This document shows positions 1 through 5,772 of a stretch of DNA of 6,973 nucleotides, in pieces. This stretch comes from Solirubrobacteraceae bacterium (GTDB lineage: Bacteria; Actinomycetota; Thermoleophilia; Solirubrobacterales; Solirubrobacteraceae). A program made the position numbers and the translations under genes. The number at the start of each line of letters is the position of its first letter. Position 1 is the stretch's first letter. The DNA lies in the NCBI GenBank assembly GCA_024710825.1, contig JANJUA010000206.1, positions 1-6,973 on the forward strand. Reading direction: 5' to 3'. The notes under the pieces were generated by a model. It ran no database searches, had not been told where the DNA came from, and saw nothing but the letters and a program-made list of their open reading frames with translations.

Positions 1-494
1 TTCTCCGCGACGATCTTCTCCTCCGGCTCGGAGAGGAGGTAGGGGCGGTAGCGGCGCTCCATCCGCAGGAAGTGGCGCGCCCGGTCGAGCCCGGGGGCGC
101 CCAGCAGCTCCTCGGCCCGCGCGTCGTCGAGCGCGGCCCACTCCAGGCCGAAGAACAGGAGCTTCGTCTCGATGGCCGTGCCGAGCTCCTGGACGCGCTG
201 GAGCAGCGCGCCGCGGGTCGGGTCCTGCGTGTCGGTCGAGAACCGCAGCGAGGCGAAGCTGCCGGCCCTGCCGACCAGCTCGTAGATGTCGGCGAGCGCG
301 TCCATCGCGGCCACGAGCCCGGCGCCGTCGAGCTCGGCCACCTTGCCGGCGTGGCGCTCGGCGAAGGCGTCGGCCAGCCGCTGCGCCTCGGCGAGCTGGG
401 CGTCGACGCCCTCCTCGCCGCGGCCGTCGACCAGCGGATCGAGGTCCCAGGCGGCGTCCTGGAGGGCGGGATCGGTCTCGGTCTCGGCGGCCAT
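1..494 (-). CDS. pepF: M3-family oligoendopeptidase F, N-terminal part (runs off left edge)
   Basis: Reading the minus strand from the ATG at 494 gives an uninterrupted frame of 164 codons to the window edge. The protein starts MAAETETDPALQDAAWDLDP and reaches a stretch around residues 143-164 (MERRYRPYLLSEPEEKIVAE) that is typical of the helical N-terminal region of PepF-type M3 metallopeptidases. These are cytoplasmic zinc enzymes that cut short peptides. The catalytic HExxH motif lies further downstream in this family, so it is outside the window and activity cannot be judged. The start follows the MFS stop codon by 16 bp on the same strand, so the two genes may be co-transcribed, but a TAGGCT hexamer six bases before the ATG also suggests its own promoter. 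Shine-Dalgarno is weak. Family assignment is from remembered motif similarity. Confidence 0.85.
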   Translation of the reverse strand, partial: MAAETETDPALQDAAWDLDPLVDGRGEEGVDAQLAEAQRLADAFAERHAGKVAELDGAGLVAAMDALADIYELVGRAGSFASLRFSTDTQDPTRGALLQRVQELGTAIETKLLFFGLEWAALDDARAEELLGAPGLDRARHFLRMERRYRPYLLSEPEEKIVAE

Positions 495-500
495 CGCCTG

Positions 501-506
501 AGCCTA
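501..506 (-). promoter_or_regulatory. Putative -10 element (TAGGCT) for pepF
   Basis: On the minus strand TAGGCT fits the actinobacterial -10 consensus TANNNT and is followed by exactly six bases (CAGGCG) before the ATG. That spacing would put the transcript start at or next to the A of the start codon (leaderless). No convincing -35 hexamer is visible. It sits in the 16-bp gap after the MFS gene. Spacing and consensus are seen; promoter function is inferred. Confidence 0.45.
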
Positions 507-510
507 CCGG

Positions 511-2157
511 TCAGCCGAGCAGGCTCCCGAGCAGCCCGCCGGCCGAGCGCGGGTCCTCGCCGTAGCGCTCCTCGAAGCGGCGCGCCTCGTCCTCGTCGGC
601 GAGCGCGAGGACGAGCTCCTCGCGGCTGGAGCCGAACCCGCACGCGGCGCGGTCGAGCAGGATCAGCGCGCCGTCCTGGAGCAGGCCGGCGATGCCGCCG
701 GAGTCCGGCAGGTCGCGGTCGGCCACGCACGGGCTCTGGATCGCCACCTCCGCGGGGCGCTCGGAGCGGTCCAGCAGCACGGCGGCCGCCACCGCCGCCA
801 CGCCGAGCGCCGCGGCCGCGGCGACCGCCGCCAGCGGCACCGCCGCCCCGACGACCAGGACGAGCGCGGCGAGCAGCGCGAGGCCGCCGGTGACCAGGAA
901 GGCGCTGCGGAACGCGTCTCCGACGGCGTTGACGAGCACGTCGTCGACGCGCTGGGCCATCGTCTCGTACGCCGCGGCATCCTCGTCCTCGAAGTCGGCT
1001 CGGTTCGCCTCGATCGCCTCGCGCAGCCCGGCGCGCGGCTCCTGCGACTCGACGCCCGCGAGCAGGTCGGGCGCCAGCGCGATCTTGTCCTGCGGCGACA
1101 GCGGCGCGTCGAGGACCACCGCGACGCCCTGCAGGCGCGCGTCCTCGGTCGCGTCGGAGAGGTTGGCGCTGACGACGGGCGCCAGCACGAGCAGCGCCGC
1201 GACGATCCCGACGTGGCGCGCCACGAGCAGCCGCGCCGCGTCCGCCGAGCTGCGCTCGGGCAGCAGCCCGCCCGCCAGCGCGGGGAAGGCCAGGCCCATG
1301 CCCGCGCCGGCGAGCAGCTGCGGCGCGATCGTCCAGGCCAGGCTCGCGTCGGGCAGGTAGGCGAGGCAGGCGCCGCCGGCGGCGACGAGCAGGCAGCCGG
1401 CGGCGGCGCGCACGCGGGCGTCGCCTCCGATGCGCGCGGCGGCCAGCGCGGCCACGGGCAGGACCGAGACGGCGAGGGCGGCGGCGAGCGGGTCGACGTT
1501 CCATCCCGCGACGAGCTCGAGGACGAGCAGGAAGAGGATCGCCGTGAGCGAGGCGGAGACGAGGCCGAGCGCGATCGCGGGGCGCCAGGCGAGCGGCGCG
1601 GTCGCGGGCGCGCCGGGCGGCGGGATGCGCAGGCGCCAGCAGGCGGCCGCCGCGGCGACGGCCACCGGCGCCTGGGCGACGAAGATCGCCCGCCAGTCCA
1701 GCAGGTCGGTCAGCGCGCCACCGATCGCCGGGCCGGCGGCCGACCCGAAGACCGCCGCGGCGATCCACAGCCGCCGCCCCAGGCTCGCGTCCTCGCCGCC
1801 CGCGGCCATGAGGTCGAAGGCGGCCAGCAGGCCGGCCGCGCCGCCCGCGGCCTGCAGCGCGCGCCAGACCAGCAGCGCCTCGAGCGACTCGGCGGACGCG
1901 CAGCCGATCGAGGCGGCGGCGAACAGCAGCAGCCCCGCGGCGCCGACGTGGGCCGGTCCCAGGCGCCGCGCCAGCCACGCGGCCGGGAGGATGCCCAGCG
2001 CCAGCACCGCGGTGTAGACGCCGATGACCGCGGCGACGCCCGTGACGGTCGTGCGCAGCTCGGCGAGGATCGGCGGCAGCGCGAGCGCGACGATCGACGA
2101 GTCGGCCAGCGCCAGGCCGGCGGCGACGGCCACGAGGACGAGCGAGGGGCGGCGCAC
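511..2157 (-). CDS. MFS transporter, DHA2-like, with extra TM segment and C-terminal tail
   Basis: A 548-residue integral membrane protein, probably a proton-driven drug or metabolite exporter; substrate unknown. Residues 19-30 (DSSIVALALPPI) match the first-helix motif of DHA2 transporters, and residues 142-160 (GPAIGGALTDLLDWRAIF) match the helix-5 export motif and following loop. Hydrophobic segments fall near 5-28, 41-60, 70-88, 93-117, 128-149, 155-175, 192-213, 222-241, 250-267, 273-295, 312-331, 417-438 and 440-462. A charged loop of about 85 residues lies at 332-416. The tail (463-548) holds C477, C506 and an acidic stretch near 511-537. I chose the GTG at 2157 because the protein then begins just before helix 1 and does not overlap the divergent helicase. 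An in-frame ATG at 2232 would add an Arg-rich 25-residue leader and overlap the helicase. A GGAGG at 2177-2181 is too far from the GTG and stands 10 bases from an in-frame CTG, so the start is not certain. Confidence 0.88.
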   Translation of the reverse strand: MRRPSLVLVAVAAGLALADSSIVALALPPILAELRTTVTGVAAVIGVYTAVLALGILPAAWLARRLGPAHVGAAGLLLFAAASIGCASAESLEALLVWRALQAAGGAAGLLAAFDLMAAGGEDASLGRRLWIAAAVFGSAAGPAIGGALTDLLDWRAIFVAQAPVAVAAAAACWRLRIPPPGAPATAPLAWRPAIALGLVSASLTAILFLLVLELVAGWNVDPLAAALAVSVLPVAALAAARIGGDARVRAAAGCLLVAAGGACLAYLPDASLAWTIAPQLLAGAGMGLAFPALAGGLLPERSSADAARLLVARHVGIVAALLVLAPVVSANLSDATEDARLQGVAVVLDAPLSPQDKIALAPDLLAGVESQEPRAGLREAIEANRADFEDEDAAAYETMAQRVDDVLVNAVGDAFRSAFLVTGGLALLAALVLVVGAAVPLAAVAAAAALGVAAVAAAVLLDRSERPAEVAIQSPCVADRDLPDSGGIAGLLQDGALILLDRAACGFGSSREELVLALADEDEARRFEERYGEDPRSAGGLLGSLLG

Positions 2158-2164
2158 GGCCGAC

Positions 2165-2170
2165 AGTCTG
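2165..2170 (-). promoter_or_regulatory. Weak putative -10 element (CAGACT) for the MFS gene
   Basis: On the minus strand CAGACT differs by one base from TANNNT (C for T) and stands seven bases before the GTG at 2157, the same spacing as the better matches in this window. No clear -35. It lies in the 56-bp divergent gap shared with the helicase. It supports the GTG start but is the weakest member of the set. Confidence 0.25.
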
Positions 2171-2196
2171 CCTGGTCCTCCGTCCGGCCGAGCGCC

Positions 2197-2202
2197 TACC
2201 TT
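2197..2202 (+). promoter_or_regulatory. Putative -10 element (TACCTT) for the helicase gene
   Basis: TACCTT matches TANNNT and lies 11 bases before the TTG start at 2214. A transcript starting 6-8 bases after it would have a leader of only about 3-5 bases, with no room for a Shine-Dalgarno; none is visible in 2203-2213. No recognisable -35 stands 17 bases upstream (GGTCCT there). Confidence 0.4.
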
Positions 2203-2213
2203 CCGCCGTCGCC

Positions 2214-3872
2214 TTGACCGACCTCGCAGCACCCATCGCCCGCAGCCGCCAGCTCCCGCCGTGGCCCGCCGCCAGGCCTCTGCGCGCCTGGCAGCGGGAG
2301 GCGCTCTCCGCGCTCGAGGGCCACGAGGGCCCTTCGTTCCTGGCCTCCGCGACCCCCGCCGCCGGCAAGACGACCTTCGGCCTGCGCGTCGCCTGGGAGC
2401 TGCTGCGCACGGGCCGCGTCGCGCGGGTCGTGGTCGCCGGCCCGACGACGCACATCTGCCGCCAATGGGCCGCCGACGCGGCGCGCTACGGCATCGACCT
2501 GGAGCCCAACCGGCCCAACGCCGAGGGCGTCGAGCCGCGCGACCGCCACGGCGTCGCGGTCACCTACCAGACGATCGCCGCCGGACCGAAGCTGCACGCC
2601 CGCGCCGCCCGCCGGCCGACGCTGCTGATCGCCGACGAGCCGCACCACATGGGCGAGAGCGCGGCGTGGGGGCGCAGCGCGCTGGAGGCGTTCGACGGCT
2701 GCGTGCTGCGGCTGCTGCTGTCCGGCACGCCGTTCCGCTCCGACAACGCCGCGATCCCGTGGGTCGCCTACGACGACGACGGCGTCAGCAGCGCCGACTA
2801 CGTCTACGGCTACCCGCAGGCGCTCGTCGACGAGGTCTGCCGCCCGATCACGTTCCTGCCCTACGACGGCGAGATGGAGTGGCGCAGCGACGGGCGCCTG
2901 CGCCAGGCGTCCTTCGACCTCGTCCTGCCGCAGGCGGAGGCGGCGCGCCGGCTGCGGACCGCGCTGGACGCCGCCGGGGACTGGATGGGCGAGGTGCTGC
3001 GCGACGCCGACGCCAGGCTCTCGCAGGTCCGGGCCGAGGGCCACGCGGACGCGGGCGGGCTCGTCGTCGCGTCCGACCAGGACCACGCGCGCGCCATCGC
3101 CGCGCGCCTCGCCGGCATCGCCGGCGAGGAGCCGGAGATCGTGATGAGCGACGAGCCGGAGGCGAGCGCCCGCATCGCCGCGTTCAGCGCCTCGCGTCGC
3201 CGCTGGCTCGTCTCGGTGCTGATGGTCTCCGAGGGCGTAGACATCCCCCGGCTGCGCGTCGGCGTCTACGCGACGGCGGCGAAGACCGAGCTGTTCTTCC
3301 GCCAGGTCGTGGGGCGCTTCATCCGGCGCACGCCGGCGCCCGAGCGGCAGATGAGCTACCTGCTGCTGCCCGCCGATCTGCGCCTGAAGCGGCTGGCCGT
3401 CGAGATCGAGGAGGAGCGCCGCCACGCGCTCGACCTGACGCCGCGCGAGGCGCTGGGCGACGAGGGCTTCGACGAGCCGCCGCCCGAGCGGGGCGAGCCG
3501 GGCGAGGCGTTCGAGATGCTGAGCTCCACCGGCGCCCAGCTCGACGAGGCGATCCTCAGCGAGACGACGATGCAGCTCTTCGCCACGGAGCCGCCGCCGA
3601 GCGCGGCGCTGGCGGCGTTCGCCGTCGACCCGGTCGGCGCGGCGCCCGCGTCGTCGTCGGAGCCGTCCGCGGCGGCGGGGTTCGCCTCGCGCGAGCGGCT
3701 GCGTGAGGAGCGCACGAAGCTCGTCGGCCAGCTCTCGCGCCGCACGGGCGAGTCGCACCGCGAGATCCACGCCCGCGTGAACCGCAGGACCGGGGTCAGG
3801 TCGGTCGGCGCCGCCACCCGCGAGCAGCTCGAGAAAGGCAACGAGCTGCTGATCCGCGAGCTGACGAAGTAG
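2214..3872 (+). CDS. SF2 DEAD/DEAH-type (DExH) helicase
   Basis: A 552-residue predicted ATP-dependent nucleic-acid helicase or translocase with a nearly full set of superfamily 2 motifs: RAWQREAL near 24-31 (Q-motif-like), Walker A ATPAAGKT at 46-53, motif Ia around VVVAGPTTH at 72-80, motif II DEPHH at 141-145 (Pro in the third position), motif III SGTP at 170-173, a second RecA-like domain with VVASDQDHA near 284-292, motif V SEGVDIPRL at 339-347 and motif VI QVVGRFIRR at 364-372. After the motor come a low-complexity Pro/Ala/Ser linker (about 421-490) and a charged helical C-terminal segment (491-552). The start is TTG; no better in-frame start lies nearby and the Q-motif begins close behind it. 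The gene is divergent from the MFS gene and 13 bp upstream of the decarboxylase-like gene. Biological role unknown; a DNA repair or phage-derived helicase is possible. No nuclease or methylase partner lies beside it. Confidence 0.9.
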   Translation: MTDLAAPIARSRQLPPWPAARPLRAWQREALSALEGHEGPSFLASATPAAGKTTFGLRVAWELLRTGRVARVVVAGPTTHICRQWAADAARYGIDLEPNRPNAEGVEPRDRHGVAVTYQTIAAGPKLHARAARRPTLLIADEPHHMGESAAWGRSALEAFDGCVLRLLLSGTPFRSDNAAIPWVAYDDDGVSSADYVYGYPQALVDEVCRPITFLPYDGEMEWRSDGRLRQASFDLVLPQAEAARRLRTALDAAGDWMGEVLRDADARLSQVRAEGHADAGGLVVASDQDHARAIAARLAGIAGEEPEIVMSDEPEASARIAAFSASRRRWLVSVLMVSEGVDIPRLRVGVYATAAKTELFFRQVVGRFIRRTPAPERQMSYLLLPADLRLKRLAVEIEEERRHALDLTPREALGDEGFDEPPPERGEPGEAFEMLSSTGAQLDEAILSETTMQLFATEPPPSAALAAFAVDPVGAAPASSSEPSAAAGFASRERLREERTKLVGQLSRRTGESHREIHARVNRRTGVRSVGAATREQLEKGNELLIRELTK

Positions 3873-3875
3873 CTT
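3870..3875 (+). promoter_or_regulatory. Putative -10 element (TAGCTT) overlapping the helicase stop codon
   Basis: TAGCTT fits TANNNT and its first three bases are the TAG stop codon of the helicase. Ten bases separate it from the ATG at 3886. It may give the downstream gene its own transcript in addition to read-through from the helicase. The TA comes free with the stop codon, which lowers its weight as evidence. Confidence 0.33.
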
Positions 3876-3878
3876 CCT

Positions 3879-3893
3879 GCGGGCGATGCCCGC
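3879..3893 (+). repeat. Inverted repeat enclosing a start codon
   Basis: GCGGGC and GCCCGC form a perfect 6-bp stem around a GAT loop. The ATG of the decarboxylase-like gene (3886-3888) lies in the loop and first stem pair. In RNA this could hide the start codon or act as a weak stop for helicase transcripts; there is no T-tract. Short all-GC palindromes are common in such DNA, so function is uncertain. Confidence 0.35.
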
Positions 3894-4359
3894 TCCGCCC
3901 CCGCCGCCCTGGCGCACCCGCGCCGACGCCGTCGTCTGGTGGCACGGCGCGACGGTCGCGGCGTTCGTCACCTACCGCGAGTCGCCGGTCGGTCCGTACC
4001 GGGAGGTGCTGGCGTCGTCGCCGCTGGGGACCGTGCCGTTCATCGCCGTCGACTCGCTCGAGTCGCTCGTCGGCGGCCGCGTCAACTGGGACCTGCCCAA
4101 GGAGCTCGCCGCCTTCCGCGGGCTCTGTGCCTGGGGCGACGGCTGGACCGTCGAGGCGGACGTCCGCCTGCGCCCGCGCGGGCTGCGCGTGCCGCTGCTC
4201 GGGCTCGTCCGTCAGCCGCGCGCGCGGCAGCGGTTCGCGGGCCGCGGGACCGCGCATCCCGCGACCGTCGAGGTCCGCCCGCGCGGCCGCTCCGAGCTGC
4301 GCCCGGGCCGCCATCGCGGGATGGTCGTGCGGGACGCTCGAGTGACGTTCCGCTCGTAG
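3886..4359 (+). CDS. Short acetoacetate decarboxylase-like protein
   Basis: A 157-residue protein without membrane segments. Residues 28-40 (VTYRESPVGPYRE), 52-57 (FIAVDS) and 63-74 (GGRVNWDLPKEL) follow the pattern of the acetoacetate decarboxylase superfamily, in which a G-R-x-x-x-G-x-P-K-K element carries the lysine that forms a Schiff base with the substrate. Here K72 takes the place of that lysine, but the next residue is E73 instead of the second lysine that tunes the amine in true decarboxylases. The protein is also much shorter than the classical enzyme (about 240-250 residues). It is therefore probably a divergent family member of unknown reaction, not a proven decarboxylase. The N-terminus has five prolines in a row at 4-8. 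The gene follows the helicase by 13 bp and precedes the FAH-family gene by 11 bp. No strong ribosome binding site is seen. Confidence 0.72.
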   Translation: MPAPPPPPWRTRADAVVWWHGATVAAFVTYRESPVGPYREVLASSPLGTVPFIAVDSLESLVGGRVNWDLPKELAAFRGLCAWGDGWTVEADVRLRPRGLRVPLLGLVRQPRARQRFAGRGTAHPATVEVRPRGRSELRPGRHRGMVVRDARVTFRS

Positions 4360-4362
4360 ACT
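4357..4362 (+). promoter_or_regulatory. Putative -10 element (TAGACT) for the FAH-family gene
   Basis: TAGACT is a TANNNT match placed eight bases before the ATG at 4371, so the transcript could start at or within a base or two of the start codon. Its TAG is the stop codon of the preceding gene. The spacer GCGAGCGC has no good Shine-Dalgarno. No clear -35 is seen 16-18 bases upstream. Confidence 0.45.
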
Positions 4363-4370
4363 GCGAGCGC

Positions 4371-5156
4371 ATGAAGCTTGCGACGTTCCTGCCGCCCGGC
4401 GCCGACGAGCCGCTCGCCGGCGAGGTGTCCGGAGACCGCGTGTCCGCGTTCGCGGACGGCGCGACGGTGCTCGACCGCCTCGTCGGCGGCGACCGCACGC
4501 CCGCCCGCGGCCAGGCGTGGCCGCTGGCCGAGGTGCGGCTGCTGGCGCCGGTGCCCCGCCCGCGGGCGATCTTCGGGATCGGGCTGAACTACGCCGCGCA
4601 CGCCGCCGAGCAGGGCACCGAGCCCCCCGAGCGGCCGATCGTCTTCATGAAGCTCCCGACGAGCTCCGCGCCGCCCGGCGACCCCGTGGTCTGCCCGCCG
4701 GTGGTCAGGCGGCTGGACTACGAGGGCGAGATGGCGGTCGTGATGGGCGCCGGCGGCGAGGTGGCGGGCTACGCGGTCGCCGACGACGTCTCGGCCCGCG
4801 ACCTGCAGCGCCGCGAGCCCCAGTGGACGCGCGCGAAGGGCGCCGACGGCTTCTGTCCGTGGGGCCCCTGGGTCACGACCGCCGACGAGGTGCCCGACCC
4901 CGAGGCGCTCGCGCTGCGCACGTGGGTCAACGGCGAGCTGCGCCAGGACTCCTCGACCAGCGACCTGATCTTCGGGATCGCCGACGTCATCGCGTTCCTG
5001 CGCGAGACCTGCACGCTCGAGCCGGGCGACCTGATCCTCACCGGCACGCCCAGCGGCGTCGGGATGGCGCTCGACCCGCCGCGCTTCCTGGCGCCGGGCG
5101 ACGTGGTGCGGATCGAGATCGAGGCGCTCGGGGCGATCGAGCACGCGATCGCCTGA
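4371..5156 (+). CDS. Fumarylacetoacetate hydrolase family protein
   Basis: A 261-residue cytosolic enzyme of the FAH superfamily, whose members cleave C-C bonds, decarboxylate or isomerise 2-keto acids using a bound Mg or Mn ion. An N-terminal cap (about 1-62) precedes the catalytic domain. IFGIGLNYAAHAAE (67-80) holds the H77-x-x-E80 pair that matches the His-Glu dyad of FAHD1-type enzymes. DYEGEMAVV (116-124) gives metal ligands E118 and E120, and VADDVSARD (136-144) gives D139. K156, G157 and the following CPWGPW match the substrate-side lysine region, and TGTPSGVG (224-231) is a standard family motif. All expected catalytic residues are present, so it should be active. Candidate reactions are acylpyruvate hydrolysis, oxaloacetate decarboxylation or homoprotocatechuate-pathway isomerisation; the sequence does not decide. 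The frame is open far upstream, but the ATG at 4371 starts the conserved protein and avoids overlap with the previous gene. Confidence 0.93.
   Translation: MKLATFLPPGADEPLAGEVSGDRVSAFADGATVLDRLVGGDRTPARGQAWPLAEVRLLAPVPRPRAIFGIGLNYAAHAAEQGTEPPERPIVFMKLPTSSAPPGDPVVCPPVVRRLDYEGEMAVVMGAGGEVAGYAVADDVSARDLQRREPQWTRAKGADGFCPWGPWVTTADEVPDPEALALRTWVNGELRQDSSTSDLIFGIADVIAFLRETCTLEPGDLILTGTPSGVGMALDPPRFLAPGDVVRIEIEALGAIEHAIA
5132..5153. terminator. Candidate bidirectional terminator hairpin between convergent genes
   Basis: GGCGATCG (5132-5139) and CGATCGCC (5146-5153) are a perfect 8-bp inverted repeat with a six-base loop AGCACG; a G-T pair can extend the stem by one. It covers the last codons of the FAH-family gene, ending one base before its TGA, and starts 10 bases beyond the end of clpP on the other strand. 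Neither side has a T-tract, as is common for actinobacterial hairpins. Structure is seen; terminator function is inferred. Confidence 0.45.
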
Positions 5157-5163
5157 GCGGCGG

Positions 5164-5745
5164 TCAGTGCGAGGAGATGACCCGGTCGATGAGGCCGTAC
5201 TCGACGGCCTCCTCGGGCTTGAAGAAGCGGTCGCGCTCCATGTCGGCGTGGACGCGCTCGACGCTCTGGCCCGTCGCCTCGGCGTAGATCTCGTCGATCC
5301 GGGCGCGCGTCTTGAGGATCTCCTGCGCGTGGATCTCGATGTCGGTCGACTGCCCCTCGAAGCCCGCGGACGGCTGGTGGATGAGGATCCGCGAGTTCGG
5401 CAGCGAGAACCGCTTGCCCCTCGTGCCGCCGGCCAGCAGCAGGGAGCCCATGCTCATCGCGATACCGCAGCAGATCGTCGCGACGTCCGGCTTGATGAAG
5501 TTCATCGTGTCGTAGATCGCGAGGCCCGCGTAGATCGAGCCGCCCGGCGAGTTGATGTAGAGCGAGATGTCCTTGTCGGGATCGGACGACTCGAGGTGCA
5601 GCAGCTGGGCGACGATCAGGTTCGCGACGGTGTCGTCCACGGCCGATCCGAGGAAGACGATCCGCTCGTTGAGCAGGCGCGAGAAGATGTCGTACTCGCG
5701 CTCGCCTCGGGCGCTGCGTTCGATCACGGTGGGGATGAGCGGCAT
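5164..5745 (-). CDS. clpP: ATP-dependent Clp protease proteolytic subunit ClpP
   Basis: A 193-residue serine peptidase that forms the tetradecameric barrel used by Clp ATPases to degrade unfolded or tagged cytosolic proteins. The catalytic triad is visible: S98 in GIAMSMGS, H123 in ILIHQP and D172 in [15 protein letters not shown] (66-74) is the conserved oxyanion-region loop. Length matches mature ClpP without a long propeptide. The ATG at 5745 is chosen because [20 protein letters not shown] is the classic ClpP N-terminus; the frame stays open into the ABC gene, but only as its antisense. A GGAG lies just before the ATG with very short spacing. Two adjacent cysteines, C92 and C93, lie close to the nucleophile. 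No clpX, tig or second clpP lies beside it; its neighbours are a convergent FAH-family gene and a divergent ABC exporter. Confidence 0.97.
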   Translation of the reverse strand: MPLIPTVIERSARGEREYDIFSRLLNERIVFLGSAVDDTVANLIVAQLLHLESSDPDKDISLYINSPGGSIYAGLAIYDTMNFIKPDVATICCGIAMSMGSLLLAGGTRGKRFSLPNSRILIHQPSAGFEGQSTDIEIHAQEILKTRARIDEIYAEATGQSVERVHADMERDRFFKPEEAVEYGLIDRVISSH

Positions 5746-5753
5746 GGCTCCGC

Positions 5754-5759
5754 AGGGTA
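5754..5759 (-). promoter_or_regulatory. Putative -10 element (TACCCT) for clpP
   Basis: On the minus strand TACCCT fits TANNNT and is eight bases before the clpP ATG, so the message could be leaderless or nearly so. It is the left arm of the inverted repeat at 5754-5772. The -35 position (about 5777-5782) reads GATCCG and does not match TTGACA. Confidence 0.45.
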
Positions 5760-5766
5760 GCCGTCG

Positions 5767-5772
5767 TACCCT
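5767..5772 (+). promoter_or_regulatory. Putative -10 element (TACCCT) for the ABC exporter genes
   Basis: TACCCT fits TANNNT and lies 12 bases before the ATG at 5785, giving room for a leader of about five bases. A GGTCGGA in the spacer is a poor Shine-Dalgarno. It is the right arm of the inverted repeat shared with clpP. No clear -35. Confidence 0.35.

Larger units (their letters stand above)
5754..5772. repeat. Inverted repeat with mirrored -10 elements, clpP/ABC divergent gap
   Basis: AGGGTA (5754-5759) and TACCCT (5767-5772) are perfect reverse complements separated by seven bases, GCCGTCG. Each arm reads TACCCT in its outward direction. The repeat fills the middle of the 39-bp gap and could be a pair of mirrored promoters, an operator for a dimeric regulator, or both. 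Confidence 0.5.

Noticed and set aside
586..615. Perfect 10-bp inverted repeat CTCGTCCTCG / CGAGGACGAG
   Set aside because: It lies well inside the MFS coding region and follows from its acidic and hydrophobic codon series (LVLALADEDE); no junction or gene end is near.
72..893. Plus-strand frame of 273 codons across pepF and the MFS 3' end
   Set aside because: It spans two real minus-strand genes and ends in an Arg/Pro-rich run; no recognisable domain.
1213..2217. Plus-strand frame of 334 codons opposite the MFS gene
   Set aside because: Low-complexity Gly/Arg/Glu/Gln composition, no hydrophobic core or motif; antisense shadow.
2024..3706. Plus-strand frame of 560 codons overlapping the helicase in another frame
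   Set aside because: Arg/Ala/Pro-rich sequence without domains, starting antisense to the MFS gene; a shadow of the helicase reading frame.
2196..3971. Minus-strand open frame of 591 codons antisense to the helicase
   Set aside because: It is rich in Arg, Ala, Gly and Val with no family motif, and it mirrors the strongly supported helicase; long antisense frames are expected at this G+C content.
3939..4370. 144-codon N-terminal extension of the FAH-family protein
   Set aside because: The extension overlaps the decarboxylase-like gene in another frame and is Arg-rich without domains; the family protein begins at MKLATF (4371).
2158..5163. Possible defence island around the helicase
   Set aside because: The neighbours are a transporter, two keto-acid-type enzymes and clpP; no nuclease, methylase, reverse transcriptase, toxin-antitoxin pair or integrase is seen, and base composition does not change.
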